A model generated the notes under the pieces. That model worked only from the letters and a program-made list of their open reading frames with translations, made no database searches and had not been told where the DNA came from. A stretch of DNA of 64,000 nucleotides from Clostridia bacterium (lineage in GTDB: Bacteria; Bacillota; Clostridia; Lachnospirales; Lachnospiraceae), in the NCBI GenBank assembly GCA_910575725.1, contig CAJTFE010000008.1, positions 62,001-126,000 on the forward strand. The letters run 5' to 3'. The number at the start of each line of letters is the position of its first letter. Position 1 is the stretch's first letter. This document shows, in pieces, positions 52,013-60,617 of this stretch. The position numbers were made by a program, and so were the translations under genes.

Positions 52013-52426
52013 ATGAATTTCACAGAAGACAGCTACAAGCTTCTTTACGATGTGCAGAAAAAATGCAATGAATTAAATCAGAAAATTGATTCCATTATCC
52101 GGATTATGGAAATGCTTACCACCTATATGCAGTATTCCAGTATGATGCCTGACATGTCGGATTTATTTCATATGTTTCATATGCAGAATCAATCTGGGGA
52201 GGGCACGGATCCGGATCCATTTTCCCCGCCACCCATGCCGGAAGGGAGTGAGTCCATGAATCCAAATGATTTTCAGAAAATGATGAACGCAGCCAAAAAC
52301 TCCAATCAGCAGATGTCTCAGGAGGAATTCAACCAGATTTTCGAGACATTAAAGCAGGGAAAATCCCCGGAGGAAGTTGCCCGGATGGAGCAGATGGTAC
52401 AGTTGGCAAAAAGCTTTATGCAGTAA
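52013..52426 (+). CDS. Hypothetical protein, Met-rich
   Basis: 137 aa. N-terminal amphipathic helix (residues 1-45), a Met-rich stretch (MEMLTTYMQYSSMMPDMSDLFHMFHM would be a helix), Pro/Gly/Glu linker, then a helical C-terminus (QEEFNQIFETLKQGKSPEEVARMEQMVQL). No signal peptide. Upstream, TCATATT and CATATATT about 15 bp apart resemble a sporulation sigma-E type promoter, but this is weak. GGGGGAAATT gives the ribosome-binding site. Function unknown. Confidence 0.6.
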   Translation: MNFTEDSYKLLYDVQKKCNELNQKIDSIIRIMEMLTTYMQYSSMMPDMSDLFHMFHMQNQSGEGTDPDPFSPPPMPEGSESMNPNDFQKMMNAAKNSNQQMSQEEFNQIFETLKQGKSPEEVARMEQMVQLAKSFMQ

Positions 52427-52472
52427 GCATGACCAGGCCCTAAGCTTATGCCAAAATTTCAAATGACTGTTT

Positions 52473-52543
52473 AAAAATCCTTCTATGATATAATGAAATC
52501 AGCCCTCGGCTCCATGTTCATTACGTCATAGAAGGATTTTTTT
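52473..52543. terminator. Bidirectional terminator, 52-kb gene pair
   Basis: AAAAATCCTTCTATGA (52473-52488) pairs perfectly with TCATAGAAGGATTTTT (52526-52541). It separates the Met-rich protein gene (+) from the HPr-dehydrogenase fusion gene (-). Confidence 0.85.
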
Positions 52544-52550
52544 GAAAGCG

Positions 52551-53843
52551 TCAGGCCTTTACCTCTGCATTGCCGTAATCATTTCCCTCATTAAAATTCC
52601 GGGCATTTTCCATGGTAACCACAGCGATGGCCTGCATCGCCTCCCTTGTAAAAAACGCCTGGTGGCTGGTCAGCACCACCTGGGGAAACATCAGCAGCCG
52701 GGCCGTAATATCATCCGTAATTGCCTTATCGCTGCGATCCGTATAGACATTCTCATCCTCGCCCTCATAGACATCCAATGCCACTGCCTGGAATTTTCCT
52801 TTTTTCAGAGCACGGATGAGGGCTTCATTGTCAATCAGCGGACCTCTTGCCGTATTCACCAGCATGGCCGTATCCTTCATCAAGGCAATGCTCTCCTCAT
52901 TGATAATGTGATGGGTAGCAGGAAACAAAGGCGCATGAAGAGAAATCAAATCTGCGCGCCGAAACAGCTCTTCCTTCTCCACATAGGTCAAAAGCCCCTC
53001 TTTCTCAAGCTCCTCATTGGGATAGGCATCCCAGCCCAGAACGGTCATTCCGTAACCCTTGCAGAGCTTTGCCATACAGACGCCAATCTTGCCTGTACCT
53101 ACTATTCCGGCCGCTTTGTTGTGGAGATCCAGTCCCAAAAGGCCGCTTAAGGCAAAATTGTTATCCTTTACCTTGTTATATGCCTTGTGGAGACGGCGGT
53201 TTGCCATCTGTACAATGGCCATAGCATGCTCCGCTACCGCATAAGGCGAATAGGCCGGCACACGCAGAATGGTAATTCCGCAGTCTCTGGCCGCCGCCAG
53301 ATCCACATTGTTGAAGCCGGCGCAGCGCAGCAGGATGAGCCTCACGCCGCTCTCCTTCAGACGCTCCGCCACCGGACGGGATACGTTGTCATTGACGAAC
53401 ACGCAGACCGCATCAAAGCCCTCCGCCAGATTCACGGTCTCCGGCTCCAGATTGGAGGTAAAATATTTGATATCGGAATTGTAGGTTCCCTCCCCCTTAT
53501 CTCTCGTAAGCTCGCTGAAAAAGATACGGTCATAATCCTTAGTGCCGAAAAATGCAATTCGTAAGAGGGCTGCGGCCTTCTTCTCGTTGAACTCCCTGTC
53601 AATCACTTCCCGGACGGCTTTCCATGCCTGTTCCTCGTCCTCTCCGCTTACCTCAAGCCGCAAGGTATCTCCCTTTCTAATGCGCAAAGCCAGAAGCTCC
53701 AGCACATTGCGCCCATCGGCAGTCTTTTCATTGGCTGTGACGGTCACAAGACTTTTAAAATCAACGCAGCACTGTGCCAGCAGTGCACAGGGCCGCGCAT
53801 GTACCCCTAAGGGATTTGTTACTTGATATATGATTTCTTTCAT
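52551..53843 (-). CDS. HPr phosphocarrier domain fused to D-lactate dehydrogenase
   Basis: 430 aa in one uninterrupted frame. Residues 1-85 are an HPr domain that aligns without gaps to B. subtilis HPr: His15 sits in GVHARPC as required for phosphorylation by enzyme I. Position 46, the Ser phosphorylated by HPr kinase in Firmicutes, is Asn (GRNVLEL). From about residue 92 it is a D-2-hydroxyacid dehydrogenase very like E. coli LdhA: RCAGFNNVDL, NAD motif GIVGTGKIG, catalytic Arg in NTARGPL and His in TSHQAFF. It probably reduces pyruvate to D-lactate. The fusion suggests control by PTS phosphoryl state. Confidence 0.88.
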   Translation of the reverse strand: MKEIIYQVTNPLGVHARPCALLAQCCVDFKSLVTVTANEKTADGRNVLELLALRIRKGDTLRLEVSGEDEEQAWKAVREVIDREFNEKKAAALLRIAFFGTKDYDRIFFSELTRDKGEGTYNSDIKYFTSNLEPETVNLAEGFDAVCVFVNDNVSRPVAERLKESGVRLILLRCAGFNNVDLAAARDCGITILRVPAYSPYAVAEHAMAIVQMANRRLHKAYNKVKDNNFALSGLLGLDLHNKAAGIVGTGKIGVCMAKLCKGYGMTVLGWDAYPNEELEKEGLLTYVEKEELFRRADLISLHAPLFPATHHIINEESIALMKDTAMLVNTARGPLIDNEALIRALKKGKFQAVALDVYEGEDENVYTDRSDKAITDDITARLLMFPQVVLTSHQAFFTREAMQAIAVVTMENARNFNEGNDYGNAEVKA

Positions 53844-53984
53844 GGGCTTCCTTCTCCTTCATCTGGACATCTTTGGGCATGTTTACACGCTCTTAGAAAT
53901 AATATATCCAAATGACCCATGATCATGCATGGCTTTCACGGACAGGGAGACCCTTAGAATTCTATCATCTGTACGTTACGATTA

Positions 53985-55691
53985 TCACTTAAGGACTTTT
54001 ACCTGGCATTTCTTTCTCCGGCAGGCAATTCCATATTGAAAAATGGTTTCCATTCCATCTTCGATAAGACGAGACTTGTAATCCTTTTTTTCGATCTGCT
54101 GCAATGCCTCCCGGCAGGCAGCTTCCATATCCTCTGTCTCCGAATACTTAAGTTCTATTACCATCCCAATGCCCTTATCCTCAATTTCTACAAGAATGTC
54201 ACTATAGCCCTCCCCGGATTCTGCATTGGATACGATATCCCAGTCTCCTCTGTGGCTTAAAAGCCCCAGGAGTATACCGTGATAAAAGTTTTCCTTTTTT
54301 TCTTTCCGCACAGCTGTGTCGCGAATACTGATGGTTTTGCAAAGATAAGCGTTGAACTGCTTTTCGATGGTCTCAATGTCGGCCCGGACAAAAGCTTCGC
54401 AGAAAGCGTCCAGCTTTGGCACATCCTTTTTGGCCTCCTTCTGGAACCATTCTTGAACCTGTTCTGTAAAAATCCTGCGTATCTCCAGATTCGGAATGGA
54501 CAGGCGGTAGATTTCTCCCTCGGCTTTTTCTCTTCGGGTGAGATAGCCTGTCGTAAAAAGCACGCTCCAGAGATTGTCGAGATTTTCATAAAGTTCCCGG
54601 TAGGTCAGCTCCTCGCGAATCTTTTTTGCCACGGTTTCACCCTGGATGAGCTGTTCAATCTCCCGCCTTGTACTCTGCTTTGCCATGCTAAGAAATGTCC
54701 GGATGATGTCATTTCCGCTGGTGTTGATCCAAAAGGCTTTTGGGGCGGCATCCGGATCGGCTCGAAGAAGATCCACATAGTTGATCACATCCCAAGGGCA
54801 GTACACGCTGGTATTTCCAATAAGGTAGCCGTCGTACCATTCCTTTATAAGGGACTCATATTTTTCCAGGCCGTAATAGCCCAGCATAGCTTTGACTTCC
54901 TCTTCGGTAAATCCGAAATATTCATCAAAGCGGACATCGGAAATGGAGTAAATCTTAAAATTGTTAAGTCCGGTAAAGATACTTTCCTTTGCAATCCGCA
55001 GACATCCCGTCAATACGGAAAAGTAAATGCTTTCATTGCTTTTTAGAGCACGGCTAAAGAGATTTTTCAGCAGGTCAGCCATTTCGTCATAATAGCCAAA
55101 GAGGTGCGCTTTATCTAAAGGTACATCATACTCGTCAATCAGCAGAATCACCTTTTGTCCGTAATGCCTGTAAAGGAGCTCGGACAAAGTCCGCAAAGCG
55201 TCCTTCAAAGCTTCGTCCGACACGGAAAATATCTGACGGCCAGCCGTATCATTCCTTATTAATTGTGCATACTGCGCCTTTTGTTCCTCTGTGAGCTTCC
55301 CACTCTCTGACAAAAATGAAAAGCGAAGAGCCTCCCGTCCGATGATGGTGCTAAGAGCCGCCTTTGCGCCCTCAAAATCCCTGGCATCCATATCCTTCAG
55401 GGTAATGGAGAGCACCGGGAACTTTCCCATATATTTCTCACAAAGCTCTCTTTCCGCTGCAATCTGAAGTCCTTCAAAGAGACTGGCGTCACAGCCATAG
55501 GAAAAAAAGGTTTTCAGCATGTCCATATTCAGGGATTTGCCGAATCTTCTGGGACGGGTAAACAGGTTCACCTCTCCCCAATTGTTTAATAACTCCTTCA
55601 AAATCCCCGTTTTATCTACATAGTAAAATCCTTCGGTGCGAAGCTTTTCAAAATTCTCAACGCCTACGGGCAGTTTTTTTATTTCCTGCAA
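53985..55691 (-). CDS. AAA-ATPase-like / PD-(D/E)XK nuclease-like protein, copy 2
   Basis: 568 aa. Same two-domain architecture as the gene at 38052-39665, but strongly diverged. N-terminus: GFYYVDKTGIL, Walker A variant TRPRRFGKS near residue 45, Walker B LLIDEYDVPLDKA near 185. C-terminal nuclease-like domain: Asp in GYSDILVEI and Glu-x-Lys in VIELK. Function of this family is unproved. No toxin, methylase or phage genes flank it, so membership in a defence system is not shown. Confidence 0.85.
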   Translation of the reverse strand: MQEIKKLPVGVENFEKLRTEGFYYVDKTGILKELLNNWGEVNLFTRPRRFGKSLNMDMLKTFFSYGCDASLFEGLQIAAERELCEKYMGKFPVLSITLKDMDARDFEGAKAALSTIIGREALRFSFLSESGKLTEEQKAQYAQLIRNDTAGRQIFSVSDEALKDALRTLSELLYRHYGQKVILLIDEYDVPLDKAHLFGYYDEMADLLKNLFSRALKSNESIYFSVLTGCLRIAKESIFTGLNNFKIYSISDVRFDEYFGFTEEEVKAMLGYYGLEKYESLIKEWYDGYLIGNTSVYCPWDVINYVDLLRADPDAAPKAFWINTSGNDIIRTFLSMAKQSTRREIEQLIQGETVAKKIREELTYRELYENLDNLWSVLFTTGYLTRREKAEGEIYRLSIPNLEIRRIFTEQVQEWFQKEAKKDVPKLDAFCEAFVRADIETIEKQFNAYLCKTISIRDTAVRKEKKENFYHGILLGLLSHRGDWDIVSNAESGEGYSDILVEIEDKGIGMVIELKYSETEDMEAACREALQQIEKKDYKSRLIEDGMETIFQYGIACRRKKCQVKVLK

Positions 55692-55724
55692 GCTTGTCTG
55701 CTCCTTTCCTTTTTAATACATTTC

Positions 55725-56543
55725 TCAAAAGTCCAGAAGAAGCTGTTTTACCCAGGCACAAAGCTTGCTGCTGCTCTCGTTTGCTATCCGCACAACCTCC
55801 TCGTGTGTATGCTTCTTTGTGGCAATTCCTGTGGCCATATTGGTGATGCAGGCGATTCCGAATACCTTCATGCCCAGATAATTGGCCGCAATGGTTTCCG
55901 GAACCGTGGACATTCCAATGGCATCCGCCCCGAGGGTTTCATAGGCCCGGATCTCTGCCGCCGTCTCATAGCAGGGGCCGGAAAAGATGGCATAGACACC
56001 TTTCTTGTAGGAGATGTCAAGCTTCTCTGCCGCCTGCTCCGCCTTTTCAATCAACTCCTTGGAGTAAGCCTCCGACATATCCGGGAAACGGACGCCAAAG
56101 CGCTCGTCATTTTCCCCGATCAGAGAATTCTTACCAAGCATATTGATATAATCCGTAAGAATCATCAGATCTCCCGGCACAAAGCTGCGGTTGATACCGC
56201 CGCAGGCATTGGTCACAATAAGGCTCTCAATGCCGAGAAGCTTCATCACATACACCGGATAGGTAACTTCCTTCATCTCAAAGCCCTCATAATAGTGAAA
56301 TCTTCCCTGCATGGCAGCTATCACCTGTTCTCCAATCCGGCCGATTACCAGATTTCCTGCATGGCCTGCTACATGGGACTGGGGAAAACCTGGAATATCC
56401 TTATATGGAATAATCACCTTATCCTCCATCATATCCACCAGACTTCCAAGGCCGCTTCCCAGAATAATGCCAATGGTCGGTTTTTCCTTACATCTGCTTT
56501 CTACATACTGCGCTGATTCCTGTACTTTGTCATAAAATGTCAT
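55725..56543 (-). CDS. punA: Purine nucleoside phosphorylase
   Basis: 272 aa. Phosphorolysis of purine nucleosides in salvage. High-molecular-mass/trimeric PNP family (PNP_UDP_1): GIILGSGLGSL phosphate loop, HAGNLVIG, TNACGGINRSF (the TNAxGG base pocket), GPCYETAAEIRAY, GADAIGMSTVPE. Start at 56543 follows AGGAGGAATC. Whether it prefers guanosine/inosine or adenosine cannot be fixed; the trimer type prefers the former. Confidence 0.93.
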   Translation of the reverse strand: MTFYDKVQESAQYVESRCKEKPTIGIILGSGLGSLVDMMEDKVIIPYKDIPGFPQSHVAGHAGNLVIGRIGEQVIAAMQGRFHYYEGFEMKEVTYPVYVMKLLGIESLIVTNACGGINRSFVPGDLMILTDYINMLGKNSLIGENDERFGVRFPDMSEAYSKELIEKAEQAAEKLDISYKKGVYAIFSGPCYETAAEIRAYETLGADAIGMSTVPETIAANYLGMKVFGIACITNMATGIATKKHTHEEVVRIANESSSKLCAWVKQLLLDF

Positions 56544-56663
56544 ATTCTGATTCCTCCTATTCTAAGCTGCTGCACATATCCTTCTGCTTTTATCTGATAA
56601 GAACAGTATACAATATTATGTGCTGTAAAATAAGGCCAAATGGCCTATTTTATACATATTTTT

Positions 56664-57959
56664 CTACTCCTTCGTATTCTGATTAATAAACTCCGTTTTC
56701 ACCTTCGAATACACAATCCGCTGGCTGTGATAGAGCCCGTAATATCCGGACTGCATATAGCTGACTGCCAAGGAGAGAAACAGGTAAGGCGCTCCCTCAA
56801 AGCCGAACATCTCAAGCCCAATCAGCAGCGAGGAAATGGGACTGTTGGTCACGCCGCAGAAGACAGATGTCATGCCGCAGGCCGCCGCCAGCGAAGGAGA
56901 AATCCTCAAAACCTTTCCTGCAAGGCAGCCAAAGGTCGCACCCACAAAGAAAGTCGGCACAATCTCGCCGCCCTTAAAGCCCCCGGCCAGGGTAAGGGCC
57001 GTAAAAATAATCTTAAGCAGAAATGCCGCCCAGATTACATTTCCCTCCATAGCCGCCTCAATAATGTGCATCCCGGACCCCAGATAATCCGTCGTCCGAA
57101 AGCCAAGGGTCAGAACAATAATCAGGCATCCTGCCGCAAAGGTACGCAAAAAGGGATTCCGAAGCTTCTCATGGAAGATATGCTCTGTTTTATGTAAGAC
57201 TACGCAGAAAAGAATGCTGACAGCTGCGCACAGGAAGCCAAGAAGCAGGATTTTCCCTCCGTTTAACAGCGTAAGTTCTGGAATCTGCCCGATTACAAAG
57301 TGCTCTCCCTCCATGCCGAAGGACTTGGCAATGGCGCTCGCTATGTAAGAGGACACCACACAGGGAACAAGCGCCGCATAGTGCATAATTCCCACGCTTA
57401 CGACTTCCATGGAAAATACAGCCGCAGCCATAGGCGTTCCGAAGAGGGCGGAAAAGGCGGCGCTCATTCCGCACATAATCACCACGCGCTTATCATTTTC
57501 ATCAATCCGGAAGCATTTGCCGAGGAAATTTCCGATGCTGCCTCCAAGCTGCAGGGCCGCACCCTCTCTGCCCGCAGAACCGCCGAAAAGGTGGGTCAGC
57601 ACGGTAGAGGCAAAGATAAGGGGGGCCGTCTTGATGGGAATCTCCTTTTCCGCATGGATGGCGTCCAGAACCCGGTTGGTACTGCTGCGCTCCTGCTTTG
57701 TCTCCCAATGGTACATCCACACAATCAAAAGGCCGCCGAAAGGCAGGCCAAAGAGAAGCCAGGGGTGGGATGTCCTCAGCTCCGTCACATAGGCCACGCT
57801 TTTTCCGAAAAAGGTTCCGGTCAGTCCAAGACAGCCTCCGGTAATCACAGAAAAGAGCAGCCACCGCGCCAACAGCAGCAGGCGGTTTCCGATGGTATGC
57901 TGCACCCAGGCAGATGCCTCCGGCAGCTCCTTTGCCAGTTTTTCTTTCCAAAGCTTCAT
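56664..57959 (-). CDS. CLC-family anion channel or antiporter, possibly fluoride type
   Basis: 431 aa, about ten to twelve membrane segments. CLC signature GGSAGREGAALQLGGSIG holds the gating Glu. The GFKGGEIVPTFF segment (residues about 335) fits the bacterial fluoride-selective (EriC-F) branch, whose GREG and GFKGGE motifs differ from the chloride branch (GREGP, GxFxP). Function is therefore likely fluoride/proton antiport, but the selectivity is inferred from those motifs only. No fluoride riboswitch was recognised upstream. Confidence 0.8.
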   Translation of the reverse strand: MKLWKEKLAKELPEASAWVQHTIGNRLLLLARWLLFSVITGGCLGLTGTFFGKSVAYVTELRTSHPWLLFGLPFGGLLIVWMYHWETKQERSSTNRVLDAIHAEKEIPIKTAPLIFASTVLTHLFGGSAGREGAALQLGGSIGNFLGKCFRIDENDKRVVIMCGMSAAFSALFGTPMAAAVFSMEVVSVGIMHYAALVPCVVSSYIASAIAKSFGMEGEHFVIGQIPELTLLNGGKILLLGFLCAAVSILFCVVLHKTEHIFHEKLRNPFLRTFAAGCLIIVLTLGFRTTDYLGSGMHIIEAAMEGNVIWAAFLLKIIFTALTLAGGFKGGEIVPTFFVGATFGCLAGKVLRISPSLAAACGMTSVFCGVTNSPISSLLIGLEMFGFEGAPYLFLSLAVSYMQSGYYGLYHSQRIVYSKVKTEFINQNTKE

Positions 57960-57984
57960 AAAAGTCCTTCTTTCTCTGCAAAGA

Positions 57985-58338
57985 TTAGTGCCGCAGTGTA
58001 CCGGCGGCCTGCTCTATAGTCACAATCACCTGGTTAGGCATACAGACAATGGTTTCCCCTGTCTGGGAAATAGGGCTCTGGCGCACGCAGATCTTATCCG
58101 GGCAGGAGCCTTCTGTCACATCTGCCTTTTTATCTTTTACTATCAGGCGGTTGATGCCTTTTTCCGTTTCAATCAGAAGCTCCCGATCCTCTTTAATGGG
58201 AAACCGGGCATACTCCTGTTCTCCCACATAGACCACGACCTCCTCCGGCGTTTTCCGGTTCCAAAAGCGGTAACCTAAAAAGAAAACGGCCGCAGCCGTC
58301 AGAAGAACCAAAATTAAAATACCATCCTGCTTTTTCAC
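57985..58338 (-). CDS. NusG domain II protein of the rnf cluster
   Basis: 117 aa. One membrane helix (about residues 8-27), then a NusG domain II (residues 30-115; SCPDKICVRQSPISQTGETIVCMPN). Such proteins follow rnf or ApbE genes in many anaerobes and their role is unknown, perhaps as an electron-transfer or flavoprotein partner outside the membrane. GTG 58338 (MKKQDG) is 5 nt from GGAG; a GTG at 58350 is also possible. The gap to the Gx gene upstream is 123 bp. Confidence 0.7.
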   Translation of the reverse strand: MKKQDGILILVLLTAAAVFFLGYRFWNRKTPEEVVVYVGEQEYARFPIKEDRELLIETEKGINRLIVKDKKADVTEGSCPDKICVRQSPISQTGETIVCMPNQVIVTIEQAAGTLRH

Positions 58339-58461
58339 CCTTTCTCCCACCTTTCCCTATGGCATCCATGAAACAAAGCTCTGTACGCTGCATGCGCACA
58401 ATTCCTTGACTTCAATAGTATTTTTCCGGGTTTGATAGTATTTTCCGGTTTCTGATAAGCT

Positions 58462-58962
58462 TCATACGCCTTGCTGTAAAAAAGGCCGCAGCCGCTCTGT
58501 TACCATTCTGCCCAGAAGTCCAATCAGGGCTCCAGCCACTGTACCGGCAGCCAGCAAAGCCGGAAAGTAATACAAAAGGCTGCCTGTGTGCACAACAAAA
58601 ACCGCCACCAGAAGCTGACCCAGGTTATGGGTAACGCCTCCCAGAACGCTGACCCCGGTAATCCCAAAAGAGGTAAAGCGCTTTGCCAGAACCATACAGA
58701 AAAAGCTTAAAAGGCCGCCGCCCAGACTGTACAGCATGACGGAAAGGCTGGTAAAGGTCAGGCCAGTCAGCACTATCCGCACCATGGAAACAGCAAAAGC
58801 TCCCCGTTCTCCCACACAGTAAAGAGCCGTAATCACAACCAGATTCGCAAGGCCCAGCTTGAGCCCCTGTATGGCAAAGGAAAAAGGAATCAGCGTCTCC
58901 ACATAGCTCAGCAGAAACGCCAGAGCCACCAGCATCCCATAAACAGCCACCTTCTTTGACAT
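58462..58962 (-). CDS. Gx transporter-family membrane protein
   Basis: 166 aa, five to six membrane helices with Gly-rich segments (IQGLKLGLANLVV; GGGLLSFFCMVLA; GVTHNLGQLLVAV). This is the family often labelled heptaprenyl diphosphate synthase component I or Gx transporter, structurally related to ECF S-components. In Clostridia it accompanies rnf genes and a NusG-II protein, as here (33 bp downstream of rnfB). The name should not be read as a proven function. Confidence 0.8.
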   Translation of the reverse strand: MSKKVAVYGMLVALAFLLSYVETLIPFSFAIQGLKLGLANLVVITALYCVGERGAFAVSMVRIVLTGLTFTSLSVMLYSLGGGLLSFFCMVLAKRFTSFGITGVSVLGGVTHNLGQLLVAVFVVHTGSLLYYFPALLAAGTVAGALIGLLGRMVTERLRPFLQQGV

Positions 58963-58995
58963 CCAATCCCCCTTTTACTTTGGTTCCTTTATATT

Positions 58996-59799
58996 CTATT
59001 TCCCTTCCACCCGGATTACCCCGGTGGGGCATTTCGCAGCGCAGGCTCCGCAGCCTACACATTTTTCACTGTCTATCCGGGCCAGATTATTCTCTACGAT
59101 TACGGCGCCGTACTCGCAGGCACGCTCGCAGGCGCGGCAGGCAATGCAGCCGGCGTCGCAGGCTTCCCGGACAGCCTTTCCCTTGTCGTTGGAGCTGCAC
59201 TGTACCCGGTAACGGGAACGGTAGGGGACCAGTTCGATCAGACTGTTCGGACAGGCAGCCACACATTTTCCGCAGGCTTTGCAGGCGCCTGGATCTACCT
59301 TTGCGATGCCATTTTCCAGATGAATCGCGTCGAAGGGGCAGACCTTCACACAGGTTCCGTAGCCAAGACAGCCATAGGTGCATTTCTTGGAAGTCCTTCC
59401 GGGAACAATCACGGCCATACGGCAGTCCTCTACTCCGTAATAATTACTCTTATCCCGTGTTTTGTCACAGGTTCCGGCGCATTTTACATAGGCAGTCATG
59501 CGCACCTTGTTCCCCGCATCTACGCCCATGATCTTGGCAATGGCTTTCCCCACACGGCTTCCGCCTACCGGACAGGAGGATACGTCCGCTTCTCCTGCAG
59601 CAATGGCTGCAGCCAGGGCATCACAGCCTGCATAACCGCAGCCGCCGCAGTTATTGCCTGGCAGAAGGCCGCGTACTTTTTCTTCTCTCTCATCTTTATT
59701 TACATGAAATTTAGACGCTGCGCCCACAAGAAGAAGACCTACAAACAGACCGGTAATTCCGATTACCAGAGCCGCTGAAACTACTCCCATTACATTCAT
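58996..59799 (-). CDS. rnfB: RnfB, electron transport complex ferredoxin-binding subunit
   Basis: 267 aa. N-terminal membrane helix (residues 4-27), then a 4Fe-4S domain (CGGCGYAGCDALA near residue 48) and four further Cys-rich motifs: CTYGCLGYGTCVKVCP, CKACGKCVAACP, CIACRACERACE and CVGCGACAAKCP. It accepts electrons from ferredoxin at the cytoplasmic side. ATG 59799 follows GGAGGATTA; a frame upstream reads repeat copy B5 as protein and is not coding. Last gene of rnfCDGEAB before the Gx and NusG-II genes. Confidence 0.93.
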   Translation of the reverse strand: MNVMGVVSAALVIGITGLFVGLLLVGAASKFHVNKDEREEKVRGLLPGNNCGGCGYAGCDALAAAIAAGEADVSSCPVGGSRVGKAIAKIMGVDAGNKVRMTAYVKCAGTCDKTRDKSNYYGVEDCRMAVIVPGRTSKKCTYGCLGYGTCVKVCPFDAIHLENGIAKVDPGACKACGKCVAACPNSLIELVPYRSRYRVQCSSNDKGKAVREACDAGCIACRACERACEYGAVIVENNLARIDSEKCVGCGACAAKCPTGVIRVEGK

Positions 59800-59811
59800 A
59801 CTTATAATCCT

Positions 59812-59940
59812 CCATTCCAGTCCCGTAATAGTCTCTTGTGCACACCTGTATAAAATCAATTTCCAGCCGCATAATTTTGCGTCTGTAAATTGATTTGTGC
59901 GCACAAGATATTATTACTGATTCCAGTTCCGTAATATGCC
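59812..59940 (-). repeat. Repeat family B, copy B5, upstream of rnfB
   Basis: A 106-bp unit (boundary CCAG...CCGTAAT at 59817 and 59923). Arms TAATAGTCTCTTGTGCACAC and GTGCGCACAAGATATTA pair, and the core AAATCAATTTCCAGCCGC / GTCTGTAAATTGATTT is conserved. The outer arm sequence is quite different from copies B1 and B2 but remains complementary. Confidence 0.88.
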
Positions 59941-59948
59941 GTATATTT

Positions 59949-60548
59949 TTAGATTAACCCGGAAAATCCAAAAAATGCAATGGCCATCAGGCAGGCCGTC
60001 AGCAGCACTATGGGCGCTCCCTGGAAGGGCTTCGGAATATCGTTGTAGGCTATCCGTTCCCGGACCCCGGCCATAATCACGATGGCAATGGTAAAGCCGA
60101 CTGCCGTACCGAAGCCGTTTACCACGCTGACAAGCAGCCCGTTCCAGCCCATTTTTGAAAAAATGTACTCCTTCTGCACATTCTGAAGCACCACGCCCAA
60201 TACGGCACAGTTGGTTGTGATCAGCGGCAGATACACTCCAAGGGCCTGGTACAGAGCTGGGCTCGCTTTTTTTAAGAACATCTCTACAAGCTGCACCAGG
60301 GCAGCAATCACCAGAATAAATACAATGGTCTGTAAATATTTCAAATCGAACCGCACGAGAACAAAGTCATAAATCAGACTCGCCACTGCCGAGGAGATAG
60401 TGATTACGAAAATCACCGCTCCTCCCATGCTGGCCGCTGTTTTGACCTGCTTGGAAACACCAAGAAAGGGACAGAGGCCGAAAAACTGGCTTAAAACCAC
60501 ATTGTTAACTAAAGCCGCTCCCACTAAAACGAGCATCATTTCTTTCAT
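59949..60548 (-). CDS. rnfA: RnfA, membrane subunit of the Rnf complex
   Basis: 199 aa, six membrane helices. Conserved Cys in LSQFFGLCPFLG (near residue 26) and a second in ITTNCAVLG (near 108), which in Rnf/Nqr bind a membrane-embedded Fe-S cluster. ATG 60548 follows AGGAGATAAAAG. A truncated trace of the family-B boundary (TCCTATTCCAGTTCCGCAA) sits directly upstream. Confidence 0.93.
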   Translation of the reverse strand: MKEMMLVLVGAALVNNVVLSQFFGLCPFLGVSKQVKTAASMGGAVIFVITISSAVASLIYDFVLVRFDLKYLQTIVFILVIAALVQLVEMFLKKASPALYQALGVYLPLITTNCAVLGVVLQNVQKEYIFSKMGWNGLLVSVVNGFGTAVGFTIAIVIMAGVRERIAYNDIPKPFQGAPIVLLTACLMAIAFFGFSGLI

Positions 60549-60617
60549 TGTCTTTTATCTCCTATTCCAGTTCCGCAAATCCTTGTTCCGTACACCCTAT
60601 CCAGAAGCATTTCTTAT

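Noticed and set aside
59800..59904. N-terminal extension of RnfB (MRTNQFTDAKLCG...)
   Set aside because: It is a translation of repeat copy B5. ATG 59799 has a proper ribosome-binding site and gives a normal RnfB N-terminus.
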